Notes under the pieces: model-generated
The model's input: the letters and a program-made list of their open reading frames with translations, nothing else
The model's database searches: none
Told to the model about the DNA's origin: nothing
From: Paramecium octaurelia
Taxonomy: Eukaryota; Ciliophora; Oligohymenophorea; Peniculida; Parameciidae
DNA: 64,000 bases
Direction of reading: 5' to 3'
NCBI GenBank assembly: GCA_905182995.1
Contig: CAJJDP010000077.1
Location: forward strand, 1 to 64,000
Shown here: positions 37,900-50,952 of the stretch, in pieces
How positions within the stretch are numbered: position 1 is the first letter of the stretch
Layout: every line of letters starts with the position of its first letter
Translations under genes and position numbers: made by a program

Positions 37900-39962
37900 C
37901 ACCTTCATAAGTGTAGGGATTCATTTTTGTGTGAGTGACCATCATTAAGCTAGGGAGGCTCGAAATTAGGTTTTGTAGGATTCTGTGAGTTAGAACAGGG
38001 TCAAAGCAATAGTGCAAGAGATTGAAGGTCTAGAGAACCAGAATCCATTTTGGCATTAGGACCTAGCAATATATTTGAACATCGATGAAATTCATATCAC
38101 AGGGGGTTTGATTGATCATTCTTAAAATGTAACATAACCATGTCTAAACTTTTTAGGCTAGCATTGTGAACCAGTAAATACGGATTACCAAACATGTTTA
38201 CTTTAAGAATCTGATAAACAAAGAACTCATGATCACAAATATATTCACTTCGTCTCCACTTTTAAAAGTTGATTTCGAAAAAATCGTTTTACCATCCAAT
38301 TCAACCACTCAGAAAACTAGAGTTTGCACTTTGATTTACGAACAGGCACTCTCAGAAATCCGATCAAAAACATTTGAAATTTGGTTGGCAATAGAAATAG
38401 CCTACTTTTTAAGAGTGCCAATAAAGTTGACCATCTATGATAAACACCTCATGTGTTAAACTAAGTAATTAGGTCAATGTAGTATCTAAGGGTAGCACTA
38501 AACAATCGAATTTAACAACCTAGGCATTTATTAACAATACACTAAAATATTCTCTTTTTATAATCCAAACCCTGTCAAAATTGATGTGTCTTATAAATAG
38601 AATGAAAAGAAAAGAAATCAAATAAGAGTGTTATTAAATAATAGAAATGATATCAAATCAGCTTCCAAACGTAAATTTTCATTTGAGTTACAACCCTTTA
38701 CAAGAATTGAATTGAAAGTCATCATTAACACCAATTATTACGAAATAATGGCCAATAGCAAGTTAACTTTTAGAACCCAATATGAAATCATAGAAGTGGA
38801 TGTGACTTATTCAGTACAACGGGGATCTGCGAATTATTATCCCTCTGTACTTACTTTAGATCCAGGAATAACTGCAAAAGTACAGTAAATCGACATTTAT
38901 GTGAGAAGCACCTTTAATCAATAAATTCAATTGTTACAAGTTGAGAACCAATAAATAAAACACCAGAATATATCTTTACTTACGATGGCAACTAACATTG
39001 CTACTAATTCTAGATCTGACATTCTACATGTAGATTATATGGGCAAGCAGAATTTTTACTCTGATTCTAAATACCACAAACAGTAAGCAAAAGAACTATT
39101 GAACTCCTTTGGAAGAAACAAAATAAAGATCTAAACAGATGTTTTACAAGATTCTGAAATTCTTATCAATTACAGATCCAATTAAAAATTTAATGAACAA
39201 ATCCTAAAGAAGATCATTAAACAAGATCCAAAGATTCTGATCTCTTAATAAACAGTAGTTGTATCACAATAACCAAATATCTTCATTATAATCGTCTCAA
39301 TCCTCAATATGATGTATATAGCGAGTTTGTTAAGAAACAATGTGAAGAAATCAAGGGAACTCAAAATTTCCATTGAAGGAAACTTGTTGTAAGAGTAGAT
39401 AGACTTTTAATCAATTTTTAAGATTCAGGAGCCAATTCAACCGCAAAGTAAATCAGAAACAAATGAAGTGGTTTCTGACAAAGCAGATGAGATTCAGGAT
39501 ATAATAACGGCTGAGGAAATGATCAGTAAAGAAAGCAACAATATCATTTACACAAATTTACAATCACAAATCGACGAGAGCTCATCTCACTTCAGTCAAG
39601 GGGAGAGTCTGGACGAGGATTAGATTTCGGAGTATCAGGAGAAGGTAGTTGAGTAGAGAAAGGTTTCAAATCAAAAGAATTTCAATTTATTTTAGAGAGT
39701 GGAATTCACTATACCAACATAAATCACGATGAACACTCAATCTTCTCAGGAATGTTGGGATACCAAGGATCCAATATTTTTGCCTTAAGATTCTGACGAA
39801 GAAATGTTAGACAAGAATAGTGTTCAGAGATTGGAATCCATGTTGAATCAGATTCATCATAAATTACCTCAATTTGAACAAAGTACACTTAAATTGCCTA
39901 TGAAGTGGAATGAAAATAATTTAATAAACCCATACTTTCCAAAACCTCCTCCAGGAATTTGA
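37900..39962 (+). CDS. single-pass membrane protein, N-terminus unresolved
   Basis: From about 37900 a frame encodes a Cys-containing stretch (CLNFLGQHCEPVNTDYQTC). A one-base change of frame near 38240 leads into one long intact frame from 38229 to TGA 39960-39962, of some 570 residues. That part looks like repeated beta-sandwich domains and then carries one membrane segment at about 39280-39340 (IFIIIVSILNMMYIASLL). A cytosolic Ser- and Glu-rich tail of about 210 residues ends in FPKPPPGI. The layout, a long outer part with one C-terminal membrane span, recalls TMEM131-type proteins, but this is only a weak analogy. The start and first exons were not settled, and a signal-peptide-like ATG at 37772 is a candidate. 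Confidence 0.55.
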
Positions 39963-40000
39963 ATGTATTTATTTTAAATAAAAAAATAATAAAAATCTTC

Positions 40001-42187
40001 ATGAAATTCATCATTGATGACATAGAAGTTATTTTCCCTTACAAATTTCTGTATAAGGAACAATTGGAGTACATGTAAGCGTTGAAATAAACCCTGGATG
40101 AAAAAGGACATGGAATTTTGGAGATGCCTACAGGAACAGGGAAGACAGTCTCATTGCTCGCATTCATTCTTGCCTATTTAGCACAAAGACCTAACACAAT
40201 TAAAAAGTTGATTTATTGCACTCGTACAGTGGTGGAGATGGAAAAAACATTAGAGGAAGTCAGATTAGTTTTGAAGGCCAGAAAAGCGGAAGGTCTTAAT
40301 GATAATTTTACTGCTGTCGGATTGAGTTCAAGAAGAAATCTGTGTATCAATCCTGATGTTGTCAATTAGAAAGATAGAGTGGATTCTGAATGCAGAAAAC
40401 GAACAGCTGAATGGGTTAAGAGGGGATAAGGTGAAACATGCATATTTTATGACAACTTTGAGAAATCTGCCAAAGAATTCATAAACAATCTACCTAATGA
40501 TGTTTATAGTTTAAGTGATTTACGTAAGAATGGAGGTTATTCTATGCAATGTCCGTATTATACTGCGAGGGAAATGGTCAAGAAGGCCAATATTGTTGTG
40601 TATAACTATCTTTATTTGATTGATCCAGGAATATCTTCATTATTGTCTAAGGATTATATCAAGGAGAGTGTGGTTGTCTTTGATGAGGCCCATAACATAG
40701 ATGACGTGTGTATTGAAGCCTATACGGTGAGATTGAATAAGCCCATATTGGCTGAAGCAATCAACAATCTCAAAATTGTGGAGACACAAATTTAGAGTGA
40801 GACTAATGAGATTTAAAATAGGTTGAATGAAGAATATAAGAAGTTGATTAAGAATTTGGAGAAGAAACCTGAAGGAGAATTGAATTAACTGGTTATTCCA
40901 GGGTAAATTAGGAAAGCAAGAAACTTCATTGATTTTATGAAGAGAGTTATCAATTCGCTGAGGAAGAAGTTAAAAGATAATTCAGAAGCACTTAAAACAT
41001 CTCATGCTATTTTACACCACACTAAAAGCTTTACTGAAGAGATATAAAAGGAAGGGAATCTAGACATTGATTCTCTCAAATAATGTGGAGAACGATTAAA
41101 TCTACTACTAAACACTTTGCAAATCTCAGAAACTGACAAATTTAGACCACTTAGCACTGTTGCACAATTTGTTATGTTCTTAGTTCAATATCAGGAAGGA
41201 TTCAAAGTAATATTTCAATCTAATAACTACGAAGGAACCTTAAATGAAAAATTAATGACCCTGGCTTGTTTTGATAGTTCCTTAGCCATGAAAAACATCT
41301 TCGCTTCATTTCAATCTGTCATCCTCACTTCAGGTACCATGTCACCAATTGATATTTATCCAAAAATCTTAGACTTTAGACCAGTCGTTGCTAAATCTAT
41401 CGACATTGAATTAACACGTAACTCCATTCAGCCTATAATTGTTACTATGTCAGAAGATGGCACTGAATTGACATCAGAATTTACATTCAGAAATAATGAG
41501 GATGTCTCAAGGAATTACGGCAACTTTTTGCTTGAATTGTCTGAAAACGTCCCTGATGGCCTCATTGTCTTCATGCCTTCTTATAGCCGAATGGAGGAGT
41601 GGGCAAGGCAATGGCAAAAGGATAAGTATTTAGAATAAATTTCAAAAAATAAAGTATTGCTAATAGAATCGAAGGATGTAAATGAGACATCATAAAAATT
41701 GTAATAATATCGTAAATGTTGTGATGTTGGTAGAGGAGCTGCTTTATTTTCAATTGCTAGAGGTAAGATTGCAGAAGGTATAGATTTTGAAGGTCATTAT
41801 GGAAGATGTGTTGCAGTGATTGGATTTCCAGCCTTGAACAGTAAAGACACTTTGATTTTAGAGAGATGCAAGTTTTTAGAGGAGAAATTTAAAATAACAA
41901 AAAATGATTTTATTGAATTTGATGCTATGAGATAAACATGTTAATGTTTGGGTAGAGTTCTAAGGGGTAAGCAGGATTATGGAATCATGATTATGGCTGA
42001 TAAGAGATTTGCTTAGAAGAGTAAATTATAAAAAATGCCTAGATGGATTTATAAATAATTAGACTAATCTAGATGTTTAAATATTACTAGTGAGACTGCC
42101 ATCACTGTAGTTCGAGATTTCTTTAGATAGATGGCACAACCTTTTAAAATTGCTGATAATAGTTATTTTACATAAGACACATTGTGA
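40001..42187 (+). CDS. ERCC2: XPD/ERCC2 helicase of TFIIH, 728 residues
   Basis: One intronless frame runs from ATG 40001 to TGA 42185-42187. The helicase motifs are clear: motif [13 protein letters not shown], the four cysteines of the iron-sulfur cluster (RNLC, SEC, ETC, QCPYY between about residues 110 and 195), motif [13 protein letters not shown], motif III-like [13 protein letters not shown], motif V region [15 protein letters not shown] and motif [22 protein letters not shown] unwinds DNA 5' to 3' as part of TFIIH in transcription start and nucleotide excision repair. Its length fits the family (760 in humans). It starts 38 bases after the preceding gene. Confidence 0.96.
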
Positions 42188-42432
42188 TTATATATTTATA
42201 ACAAAATTTATATATAATAAAAAATAGCATTAAAATAAGAATGTAATTGCACAACTAATTTAATTGTGTTGATTAATTGATCTAAGTAAAATGATTTGAA
42301 ATTCAAGTTAAAATAACAACATTTGAAGGTAATTGATGATAGAAAAGTTTTTTCAATTAAGTCGCTGGATAAAAATGAAATTATTTAAAAATTAATTATT
42401 TTATTTATTCTTTGTTACATATAGAAAACCCA

Positions 42433-43484
42433 TCATTTGTATTTTCTAAAGTATTTGATAGTCCACTGAATACCTAATTGTTGTTGATCTGTTCTGGTTT
42501 CATTTCGATTTCTGTCGAATAAGTAGACTTATGAAAAACTTGTGTTTGGAACATGCATTCTGTTGATTTGTTTGTAATTGTAGATGACATACTATGATAA
42601 TTCTTCATCAGAGATGAAGTTGTCATTCTTTCTAGCCATAGCTATGAAATCCATGGCCAATTATTAAGAATACGTAATATGTTGGACATCATGAGTAGCC
42701 TTGGTGATCCATTCAAATGGATGCTTCTCGGGATGGAATTGATATCCATAGATAGGGACTTCTCTGCCTTCACAAATAGCGATGTATTTCAAGTTCACTC
42801 CATCTCTGCCATAAGCTGTGATTTTGAAGAATGCTCCCAAAGAGTAGGCTTTTTCGTAGGTTTGTTGTACAACTCCCCAGTTGTGTGAGTAATATGGACC
42901 ATCTATGATATTAATAAGGTGTAATTACCAACATTCTTCAGATACTCCAAGGTAGACTTGTCTATAGAATTCAATACATATGAATCTTCATCAGGTACAA
43001 TTTCAAGCAACCTCTACCTACCTAAGTCATCAGTCATTCTAGTCAAGACTTCATAGTAGGATGAAGCGATATAATTGATCAATTGAAAACCTTAGCATAT
43101 TCCAAGTAAAGGATAGAATTTACCAGCCTTATTAAATTGAATAACTTTTTAAAAAATAAAAGATGCTGTATCAGTAAATTTATTAAAAGTGAATCCTGGT
43201 TGTGTGTTGTTCAAGTACAAGTCAGCATCCCCTCCTGTAAACAGAACACCATTAATCTGGCTCAATATCACAGTGATCTCGTCATAAGAACTATCCCAAT
43301 GAATTGGAATGACTCTGGCCCCAGCCTATTCAATCCACTTAACATAACTGGAAGGGAAATAGGAGTAGAGGGACTTATCGTAGTCTTTCATATCAGAGGG
43401 ATTTGTTAAGACGCCAATAGTTGGTTTGTTGTTGGCAGATATCACTGATGATATGAACAATGATGTAATGATAATTCTTAACAT
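42433..43484 (-). CDS. GGH: gamma-glutamyl hydrolase, secreted/lysosomal, 341 residues
   Basis: Two exons are joined over an intron at 42903-42928, giving 342 codons. A signal peptide starts the protein (MLRIIITSLFISSVISA). The peptidase C26 features follow: PTIGVLTNPSD, YVKWIEQAGARVIPIHWD, INGVLFTGGDADLY, the nucleophile elbow PLLGICQGFQL with the catalytic Cys, and YGYQFHPEKHPFEW with the catalytic His. The enzyme removes gamma-linked glutamates from folylpolyglutamate, usually in lysosomes or outside the cell. Its length is close to the human enzyme (318). Confidence 0.94.
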
Positions 43485-43520
43485 TTTATTTATTTATTTA
43501 TTTAATATTTATGATTTAAA

Positions 43521-44107
43521 TCAAATGTTGTATACGTCGTAGCCGTGCAAGAAACGTGATCCTGGAATATCGAAATAAGGATAGGGATCCTTGGTTGCTC
43601 TGGTGTATTGATGAGCGGCTCTCTTCTTAAATGGAACCCTACGTTCTTAATTCAATTATCATACCACACATCCTTCTGGTGATAGATGTCAGTGATCTAC
43701 TTGATGTAATCGGATCCGTGTTCAGCAAACAATTCCTCGATCAAAATATTCCTCTTGTCTTCAGCAGCCAAATATCTGATATCTTGCATGGCTTAATAAA
43801 ATGGCAATGATTTCCTCTGCATCTTTTTCAACTCTAATTCTTTGCGTCTAATTTATTTAACCATTCAATCATACTTGAATTGTCTTCTCACTTCCACTAT
43901 ATGCATTATGCCCCATACTTAGAATAACACACCAAATGCTAAGATTATTTTGCCTTTTCTCCCTGGGATTCTCCTCTTCTCTGGGAATAGCTTTGTTCTC
44001 AGTTCAGATGTGTCCCCAATGGCTATATGCAAAGGAGAATTGGCCTGATCGTATCTTCTCATGAATTGAGGCTTGAATAAATTAGCCTATCTGAAAATTT
44101 TGAGCAT
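43521..44107 (-). CDS. small probable mitochondrial membrane protein, 177 residues
   Basis: Three exons are joined over introns at 43639-43664 and 43848-43874, giving 178 codons. The N-terminus is basic and could be a mitochondrial targeting sequence (MLKIFRQANLFKPQFMRR). One hydrophobic segment follows at about residues 57-74 (IILAFGVLFQVWGIMHIV), then a charged helical stretch and an aromatic end (DPYPYFDIPGSRFLHGYD). No family was recognised, although the shape is like small inner-membrane complex subunits. It lies 21 bases downstream of the first kinase on the same strand. Confidence 0.7.
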
Positions 44108-44127
44108 AATATTAATAATACTTAAAA

Positions 44128-45703
44128 TCACAATTATGATGGTTTTTTAGAGAAATTGGACCTCTGAAAATGTTGCAGTCTCTAAGCCAAGGGAGAGTCT
44201 GCGAACTTACTTAAACTATCCCCGTTTTATTTTTGACTCTATGGCTCGGTTACCAACTTTTAATTATTGACAGGCGAATTCAAAATTAATCTTCTATTCT
44301 TCATTTGAATTTCCTCATAACTATATTCAAATAGATACCTTGCAAAGATCCCTTGAAACATTGTTCGTTTTCAATTTCTTCATCATTTCTTGCGGATTCA
44401 TCGAATTACTTTTTCTTAATTGTTTTTTCCCAAAATTTGGAGAGTCCACCTATTGAAATATCTCTGGAATCATGTCTGTCCCAATTCTGCTAGTATCTCC
44501 AGCAAATGAATTACTAGTGCTATCGTTATACCATAATTTATTTAATCTGGTCTAAGATTTAAGTATCAATGGACGAATCCTAAATCTATTTGAAGACCCC
44601 GACCTTTCAGATCCTATTATTGAAATAACATCATTAGGTGATCCAGCCTCATTAATTTCATCCGTCTTCCCAAGCATATCATTTGACATCCCAACCAGGT
44701 ATTTCAAAAACACGAGCATTTTGATGCACCTAGCTATTTTCTATTCTTTATTGACTTGACATTATATTATTTCATTCAACGTGAATGGAATTGAGATATC
44801 TCCCTTGCCTGTAATCCAAGGATGTTCCAGACATTGATCAGCTGTTAAACGATGTTCTGGGAGATATGCAATCGTTCTCTCCAAAAAGTTTTTAGTGTAT
44901 AAGTCCTCATTAAATTATATGTTCAGTGAAAAATTTTTAATTTTTTCAAAAAAAGTTGTTTTACTATCTCCATTTTAATAAAATGGATGTTGTCCATTGT
45001 ATAACATATTATAAACCACAATTCCCAATGCCCAAATGTCAACCGACTAAATTTTAATAATTTAAGTGTTACTCTATTATAATTTGCTTTTTTAATAACT
45101 TCAGGGGCCTAATACAATAAGGTTCCACAATTCTTATTCATCAAACTATCCTCAACTCTATTGACTGAGGCTGATAAGCCAAAATCTATCAAGGTAACAA
45201 CCAATTCTCCTTCTGAGTCTCCTATCAAAATATTTTACGGCTTGATGTCTCTGTGCACTATGTTGTTCTTGTGTAAATAGCTCAAAGCTTTCAAAATCTC
45301 CTTTGTTATCGTAATCACCTCACTTCGCTGCAATTTTGGTATGTAATCTTCTAACGTAACACCTTCTATCCGATTCATAACTATGTAAAACCTTAGCTAG
45401 GTTTCGTAAAACTTAGGTTAAGGCATATTCCAATACATCAAGTATCTTAATTATATTCTAATGAGACAAGGATTGCAGCATGATCGCTTCCTGACGTATA
45501 GTCTCTTCTTATTTATTGCATTTAAACAAAGATTTTTCAACTATCTTAATGGCGACATTTATTCTTGTAACTTTATCAATAGCTGAGATAACCGTTGCAA
45601 AAGCTCCCTTTCCGATAATTTCTTTTGGGTCGTATCTACTCAGTTCAGGCAGGTATTCACTTTCAAAGTTTAATACCTCTTTAAGTAATTAAAAATTAGA
45701 CAT
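44128..45703 (-). CDS. Ser/Thr protein kinase (CAMK-like), 499 residues
   Basis: Four exons are joined over introns at 44314-44338 (ending GAG), 45047-45072 and 45412-45436, giving exactly 500 codons. The kinase domain spans about residues 20-290: glycine loop IGKGAFATV, VAIKIVEKS with the ATP lysine, catalytic loop HRDIKPQNIL, DFGLSASV, and APEVI of the activation segment. The tail of 210 residues is Ser- and Asn-rich and has no recognised domain. It is a close paralogue of the next gene upstream (45757-47393). Confidence 0.9.
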
Positions 45704-45756
45704 TAATATTAGACGATAAATCAAAATTATGGAATATATACAGTATATATTTTTAT

Positions 45757-47393
45757 TCATTCGTTTAAAGACTTTTTCTATATTGGAGGTTTGTTTGTTC
45801 TTATCCTGTGACTAGCCAGCAACTCTTATTGTATGATAATATTCTATCCTCTTGATACATGAGTTGTCCTCTTTAACTATTACTATTTATATACTAAATC
45901 TTACTTATTGAGTAGTTTACTTGTTGTTCTGGGATTGTCTATTGTCGATTATGCCAGATTTCTGAAGAATAGATGATTGATTCAAAGAATTATCAGCTGT
46001 CGTATTTGTAGTCTGAATTGACTTCACACTTCTTTCCAATGATCTAGGAAAATGAGGAAATAGAAATTTTGAAGGCTCCTTTGGTTGTTACAACTTTTGC
46101 AATTGATCACAGGATGCCCTCTCTCTTCTTTGAGATTTCAGAGTAATCGTTTAGATTCTGAATTAAGAAACTCTATTGGATCCAATAGAAGCAGTATCAA
46201 CATTAGATCCTTAGAGTGCGTCCTACTTTACTTATTTGAGCTTCTCATTTGTGTGAGAAATAGATTATTGTTTGATTTTTGGAATCTTTATTGTTCTAAC
46301 AGGTTCTTTGGCTATTGGTGTTGAATAGTGTTTGAATTAATTCGCATTGGGACATAAGACTTTGAGTTATTATAGGAATTGCAATGCCTAGATCAAGGAC
46401 TTAATTTTCTAAAAATTACAGTGACTTTTGAGTATTTCTATGAAAGTGAAAGGCTCATCAGAGTCTTATTTGCCTGTGATCCAAGGATGTTCTAAACATT
46501 AAATAATGTTCAAACGATTCTCAGGCAAATAAGCTACTGTCCTAATCAAGAAATTAATTGAGTTGTTATTCATCCCTGGTTGCCAATTCCATTACATCCA
46601 TTGGATCCTTTCACAATAAGATTCTTTGTCGTCAAACTGTTAGTAAAATGGATGTTTGCCCTGAGTTAAGAGATTGAAAACCACGATGCCCACTGCCCAT
46701 ATATCCACACTCTTACTATTTAAGGGAATGATCATACTCTGTTATACTTCTTTTTCTATATCATTTCGGGAGCCATGTACAAGAAGGTTCCACAATTGTC
46801 ACTCATTATACCCGATCCCTCCAAATAGGTCAATTGGGCCGAGAGACCGAAATCAATTAAGGTTACTCGGACATCCTCGCCCATTTGAGAAATCATAATA
46901 TTTTCTAAAATAAAATTTATTCCTCATACCTGGCTTAATGTCTCTATGTATAATATCCTTGGAATGCAAATACTTGATTGCCTACAACAATTGTTTCACT
47001 ATGTTATGCACAGTCTAATCGTCTAACTTGTTTTATTGAAATTGTTCCAATGTAACTCCTGTGATGAGATCCATCATTATAAATAATTTACTTTTGGTCT
47101 CCTTACTCTACAATAACACAAAGCAATCATACAAATGTAACTCTTACAATATTTTAATGATTCAACTAATTTAACAACTGAGCCTCCTTTCTTAACACAT
47201 CTAATTGTAAAGTATTGAAATTTGACTTCTCAATAATTTTGAGAGCTGCCCTCTTATTCGTCATCAAATTCTGAATCTCAACCACAGTAGAAAACGCTCC
47301 CTTCCCCAGAATTCTCAATGCCTTGCAGTACTAAGTAATGAAATTAGGTTGTCTCTCTTCTTAATCAATTAAAAGTTCACTAAGTTTACTCAT
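45757..47393 (-). CDS. Ser/Thr protein kinase (CAMK-like), paralogue, 512 residues
   Basis: Five exons are joined over introns at 45883-45904, 46712-46737 (ending AAG), 46905-46929 and 47108-47132, giving 513 codons. Kinase motifs are LGKGAFSTV, AALKIIEKS, HRDIKP with an intron inside the loop, DFGLSAQL and APEMI. The C-terminal half is polar and Gln-rich, ending in a Lys-rich stretch. Two intron positions are shared with the neighbouring kinase, and domain order and length match, so the pair arose by tandem duplication. Substrates are unknown. Confidence 0.9.
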
Positions 47394-48482
47394 TAAAAAT
47401 ATTATCAATCAATTATTCAATTATTTTATTGTAAACCATATCTAACAACTTCATTCTGGTTTTATCTGATCCTTGGGAGTTGACCTATTGCCCTCAAACC
47501 AAACTGATGTACATGCTTAGAATAATCTAAATACATTTAAACCAACTTCTAAGCAATAAAATTTAGCTAAAATTCTCAATTGTCTCCTCCTCACAAGTGA
47601 ATTAAATGATTAATGAAATAATGACTCATGGAATCTAAATTAGAGTGTGATAATGGACTATAAATAATTATTGTTAAATATCCTCTTTATTTAATAGATA
47701 CTCTTCACATTATTGAATAAGTAAAATTGAAATTTTATTCTATTCACCTTACATTAAAGTTTTTTTACCATAAGAAATTCCAATAATGTAATTTTCATAT
47801 GAATAAGTCACGCATAGAATTTGGAAATGAACTTATAAATACTTTTAACTAAAGACCTACAATTTAATGCTTAGGGATATATTTTGTAAAATATAATTAC
47901 AATATGAGTATGGCTAATATTATCCTTTCTTTTCTTAAGGGAATTGATTGCTTCTATAAGATATCTTTTATTATAATTCTGATGAATTATTTGTTAATTT
48001 CAAAGATCATCATTTAAATTTACAAGGTTAAATATTATAATAAGAGCATTATCGTAATGCTCACAATAAAGTAAGGATTAAATATAAATTTTATTATAAA
48101 AACTATCTTAAACTGGGAAATTTATAAAATTTTGCTTTTAAATAAGATAAAACAATGAACCGATAAAGTTTATATCATGGTGATCAATAATACATAGATT
48201 TAGATTACGTTTTCTATAAGAATTATTTTAATTCATGATTTTAAGTTAAATTTTGAATCAACCCATAAATTATTATTCAAAAAGAATTAATGCTTTATTT
48301 ATATAAACCTTTCTATTTAAATATTGTGTCTGTTTATATTTCAATAATTTTTGTGAGTTTTTTATAATAAGTAATTTTTTCTAAGTTTCAATTTAACGAT
48401 CTAGATAGTTTATTAATAGAAATAAAATAAAATTGTTCTTTATTGCAATTAAACATTAATTATATTAAAATAAGATAGTGCA
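47394..48482. other. 1.1 kb gap, nearly featureless
   Basis: This is the longest gene-free stretch apart from the duplicated blocks. It is very AT-rich with many short palindromic and homopolymer runs. A minus-strand frame at 47417-47536 (39 residues, containing HQFGLRAIGQLPRI) looks protein-like and might be the last exon of a tiny gene, but no start exon joined cleanly. No RNA gene or repeat was seen. Both flanking genes are transcribed away from it, so it should hold two promoters. Confidence 0.4.
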
Positions 48483-50023
48483 ATGAGTAAAGGCGAGGAA
48501 TATAGAGGGAAATAGCCAAAAATTAGTGAGTTTGAGTTTAATTCCGAAGAATAATATAAGGAATTTATAAGAAAAACTAACTCCGACGGATCGGAGGGGA
48601 AGGTAATTTTTTGTGTTATTCAAAGTAACCAGACAATAATAATTCTGTTTCAAATCACAGAGAGAACTATAGCTTTAAAACTGGAAATGATTAAAATTAT
48701 TCAGAACTTCTTTAAGAATAGTATTAATAATATGCATCACCTTAAAGTTATAAGTTAGAGGAGATGAAGATTTATCATATTGATATGGATATTGAGAATT
48801 CGAATAAAAAATAACTTAAGAATTTGTTAAAATCAAAAAATGATGTTGAGGTTCAGAGGTAAAATGACAAACCTTAGGAAAAGATTGATGATAATATGAT
48901 TGAAATTAAAACAAGAACTCATAAAATAATCATACAGGAAATTGGTTATTAACGTTTTCAAAGTGATAATATCTAAATAAATATTCCTCAAAATATAAAA
49001 GAATAAAGCCAAAGTTAATAAAAATATATTAATATCAATATCGGTTAATCCTCTTCAGATGGAGATATGCAAAAGCAATCGTCAGAATAGCATGAGATCA
49101 TAGAATAATCAAGTTAATAATCTTCTATTTAATTGACTCACAATGAAAATGCTGAAAGATATGAAAGGTATGATGAGATTAGAGACAACCAATGCAGAAT
49201 AAAAATGCAGTTAAAAAGATTTGAATTAATTTTATTTGAGAAAGGTGTTCAAAAATAATAGAAAAAAAATGAAAGGTTTGAAAAAGATTATTAAATCTCG
49301 GTTAGTATTGAAAATGGAAGATATGTTATGCAAAAACCAACCTACCCATTTATCATTTATAATTAATAGATTGGATAAAAGGATAGGTAGGCACTACTAA
49401 ATTCAAAATTATTTTTAACAAGTTCAATACTTAATGCTTATGCAAATTACCTTCAAGTTAGAGATGAAAACTATTATTTTTCACTTAATAAGAATGAAAG
49501 AATAAAGCATAAACGATTGTTTATATTTAACTCTGATTTTTTAACTAATTGTAATTTAAATGATAAGACTGCCTAAATTTAAGATAAAGTATTATATTTA
49601 ATGTTGCAGTATTTGTAAGACTTTCAAGTAATATAGTATTAATTTTGGCTTATCTACAAAAAAATAGCCTTTGTTGTTAATTCAAATAATGTGCATTGGT
49701 ATTTAGCAGTTTTAGACTTCTAAGATGGGATTTTGAAAATTTATGACTCCTTGCCTTAATCTTCATCTTCATACAATATACTTAATAATTTATTGTCATA
49801 ATCATTTTCAAAATTATCCTAGTAAAATATTACATTTACAACAGTTGTTTGCCCTACTTGGGTTAGATAGCAAGATCATTATTCGTGTGGTTATCATACT
49901 TGCATAGCTCTAGAATATCTGAGTTAATATACAGCACAAAATTAATTACTAACTTTAGAAGAAATTAAAAAAATCTTAAGAAAATTACTGATAAATGAAG
50001 AAAACTAAAACAATTAACTGTGA
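48483..50023 (+). CDS. Ulp1/SENP-type (C48) SUMO-like protease, 505 residues
   Basis: Two exons are joined over an intron at 48603-48625, giving 506 codons to TGA 50021-50023. The N-terminal 250 residues are polar, Gln-rich and probably disordered. The C-terminal 200 residues carry the Ulp1 catalytic set: His in NNVHWYLAVLD, Asp in KIYDSLPQ and Cys in RQDHYSCGYHTC, with the preceding Gln of the oxyanion hole. Such enzymes cut SUMO or other ubiquitin-like proteins from precursors or targets. The catalytic core is somewhat divergent, so the substrate could be another modifier. It converges with the zinc-finger gene, 35 bases away. Confidence 0.85.
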
Positions 50024-50058
50024 AATCAATGATTAATTTTATATTAATTATAAAATAT

Positions 50059-50952
50059 TCAATAGGATTTATATATTTAAACGAAATTCAATTTTATATA
50101 GCTAGCTAGTGTTTATGTTTATTGATCACATTGTTCGCAATAAGAAACGCTCTAATTATCTGTCTCAATATAAAAGAATGGGCATTATTCACTTTTCTAA
50201 CATATTTTAAATTATTTCGTTTAACCCTTTTGAATATATTTGAGTTGATTATTAAAATATTGCTCAATTAGATTTTCATCATGTATATAATTCTAAATTA
50301 ACTGCGATTTTATATATTGATTACAGAGACATAGCAATCTTGGGCTATTATTTTGTATTTAATTTTAAATTAACATAGTAAAACATTCTAAATGTAAATG
50401 ATGATAGCATGTCAATTAAATTTAGTTTTCCTCTATTATTTTTTTGCAATAATAACAAATTTATTGTATTTCTAGTTGAGCAGATTAGTAGATGTCCTTT
50501 AATTCGTCTTTTGCTAAACTAGCATATATAATAGGTTTAGTAATAATTTATTTGTTATTGGTACTTTGTTAAATTTTTTCTGAGTAGTTTATATCATTTG
50601 CAATTTATTCTTATTATTTACAATCTTTTGCAATCTATTCTTATTATTTATTACCTTTTACAATTTATTCATATTATTTTTTATCATTTGCAATTTTTTC
50701 AGCAACTAGAAACTTTTCCTTCAATAAATCTTTAACATTGTAAATGTAATAATGGTTATTCTTTATTTAGGAAAATATTTAAAATCTTTTTATGATCTAA
50801 TTATAATCATTATCAATTATTATAACAAATTCATCTGGATGGATACCTAGTAATATTTGAAACATGGGATAAATTAAAACATTCAATTTTACTCTTATAG
50901 TTTGAGTTTTATTCTAAAATGTATAGTAAATTTCTATTTAATCATCACTCAT
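50059..50952 (-). CDS. RING-like zinc-finger protein with 10-residue repeats, 297 residues
   Basis: A single intronless frame runs from ATG 50952 to TGA 50059-50061. The N-terminal 80 residues (IEIYYTFQNKTQTIRVKLNV, DEFVIIIDNDY) resemble a ubiquitin-like beta-grasp fold. A helical segment with about three and a half 10-residue repeats follows (KQQEQIAKDC type). A zinc-binding region ends the protein, with CYYCKK, CYHHLHLEC and CLCNQ, then CPFF and CEQC. This would fit a RING-type ubiquitin or SUMO ligase, but the spacing is atypical and the call is provisional. It lies back to back with the Ulp1-type protease. Confidence 0.7.
50593..50700. repeat. 30-base tandem repeat, about 3.6 copies
   Basis: Units start at 50593, 50623, 50653 and 50683 (partial). 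Each is 30 bases, with the core ttgcaatttattc and a few substitutions between copies. The length is a multiple of three and the repeat lies inside the minus-strand zinc-finger gene, where it encodes a 10-residue helical repeat. It therefore keeps the frame whatever its copy number. Confidence 0.85.

Noticed and set aside
50593..50700. CRISPR-like array
   Set aside because: The repeats are directly adjacent without unique spacers, lie inside a coding frame and the genome is eukaryotic.
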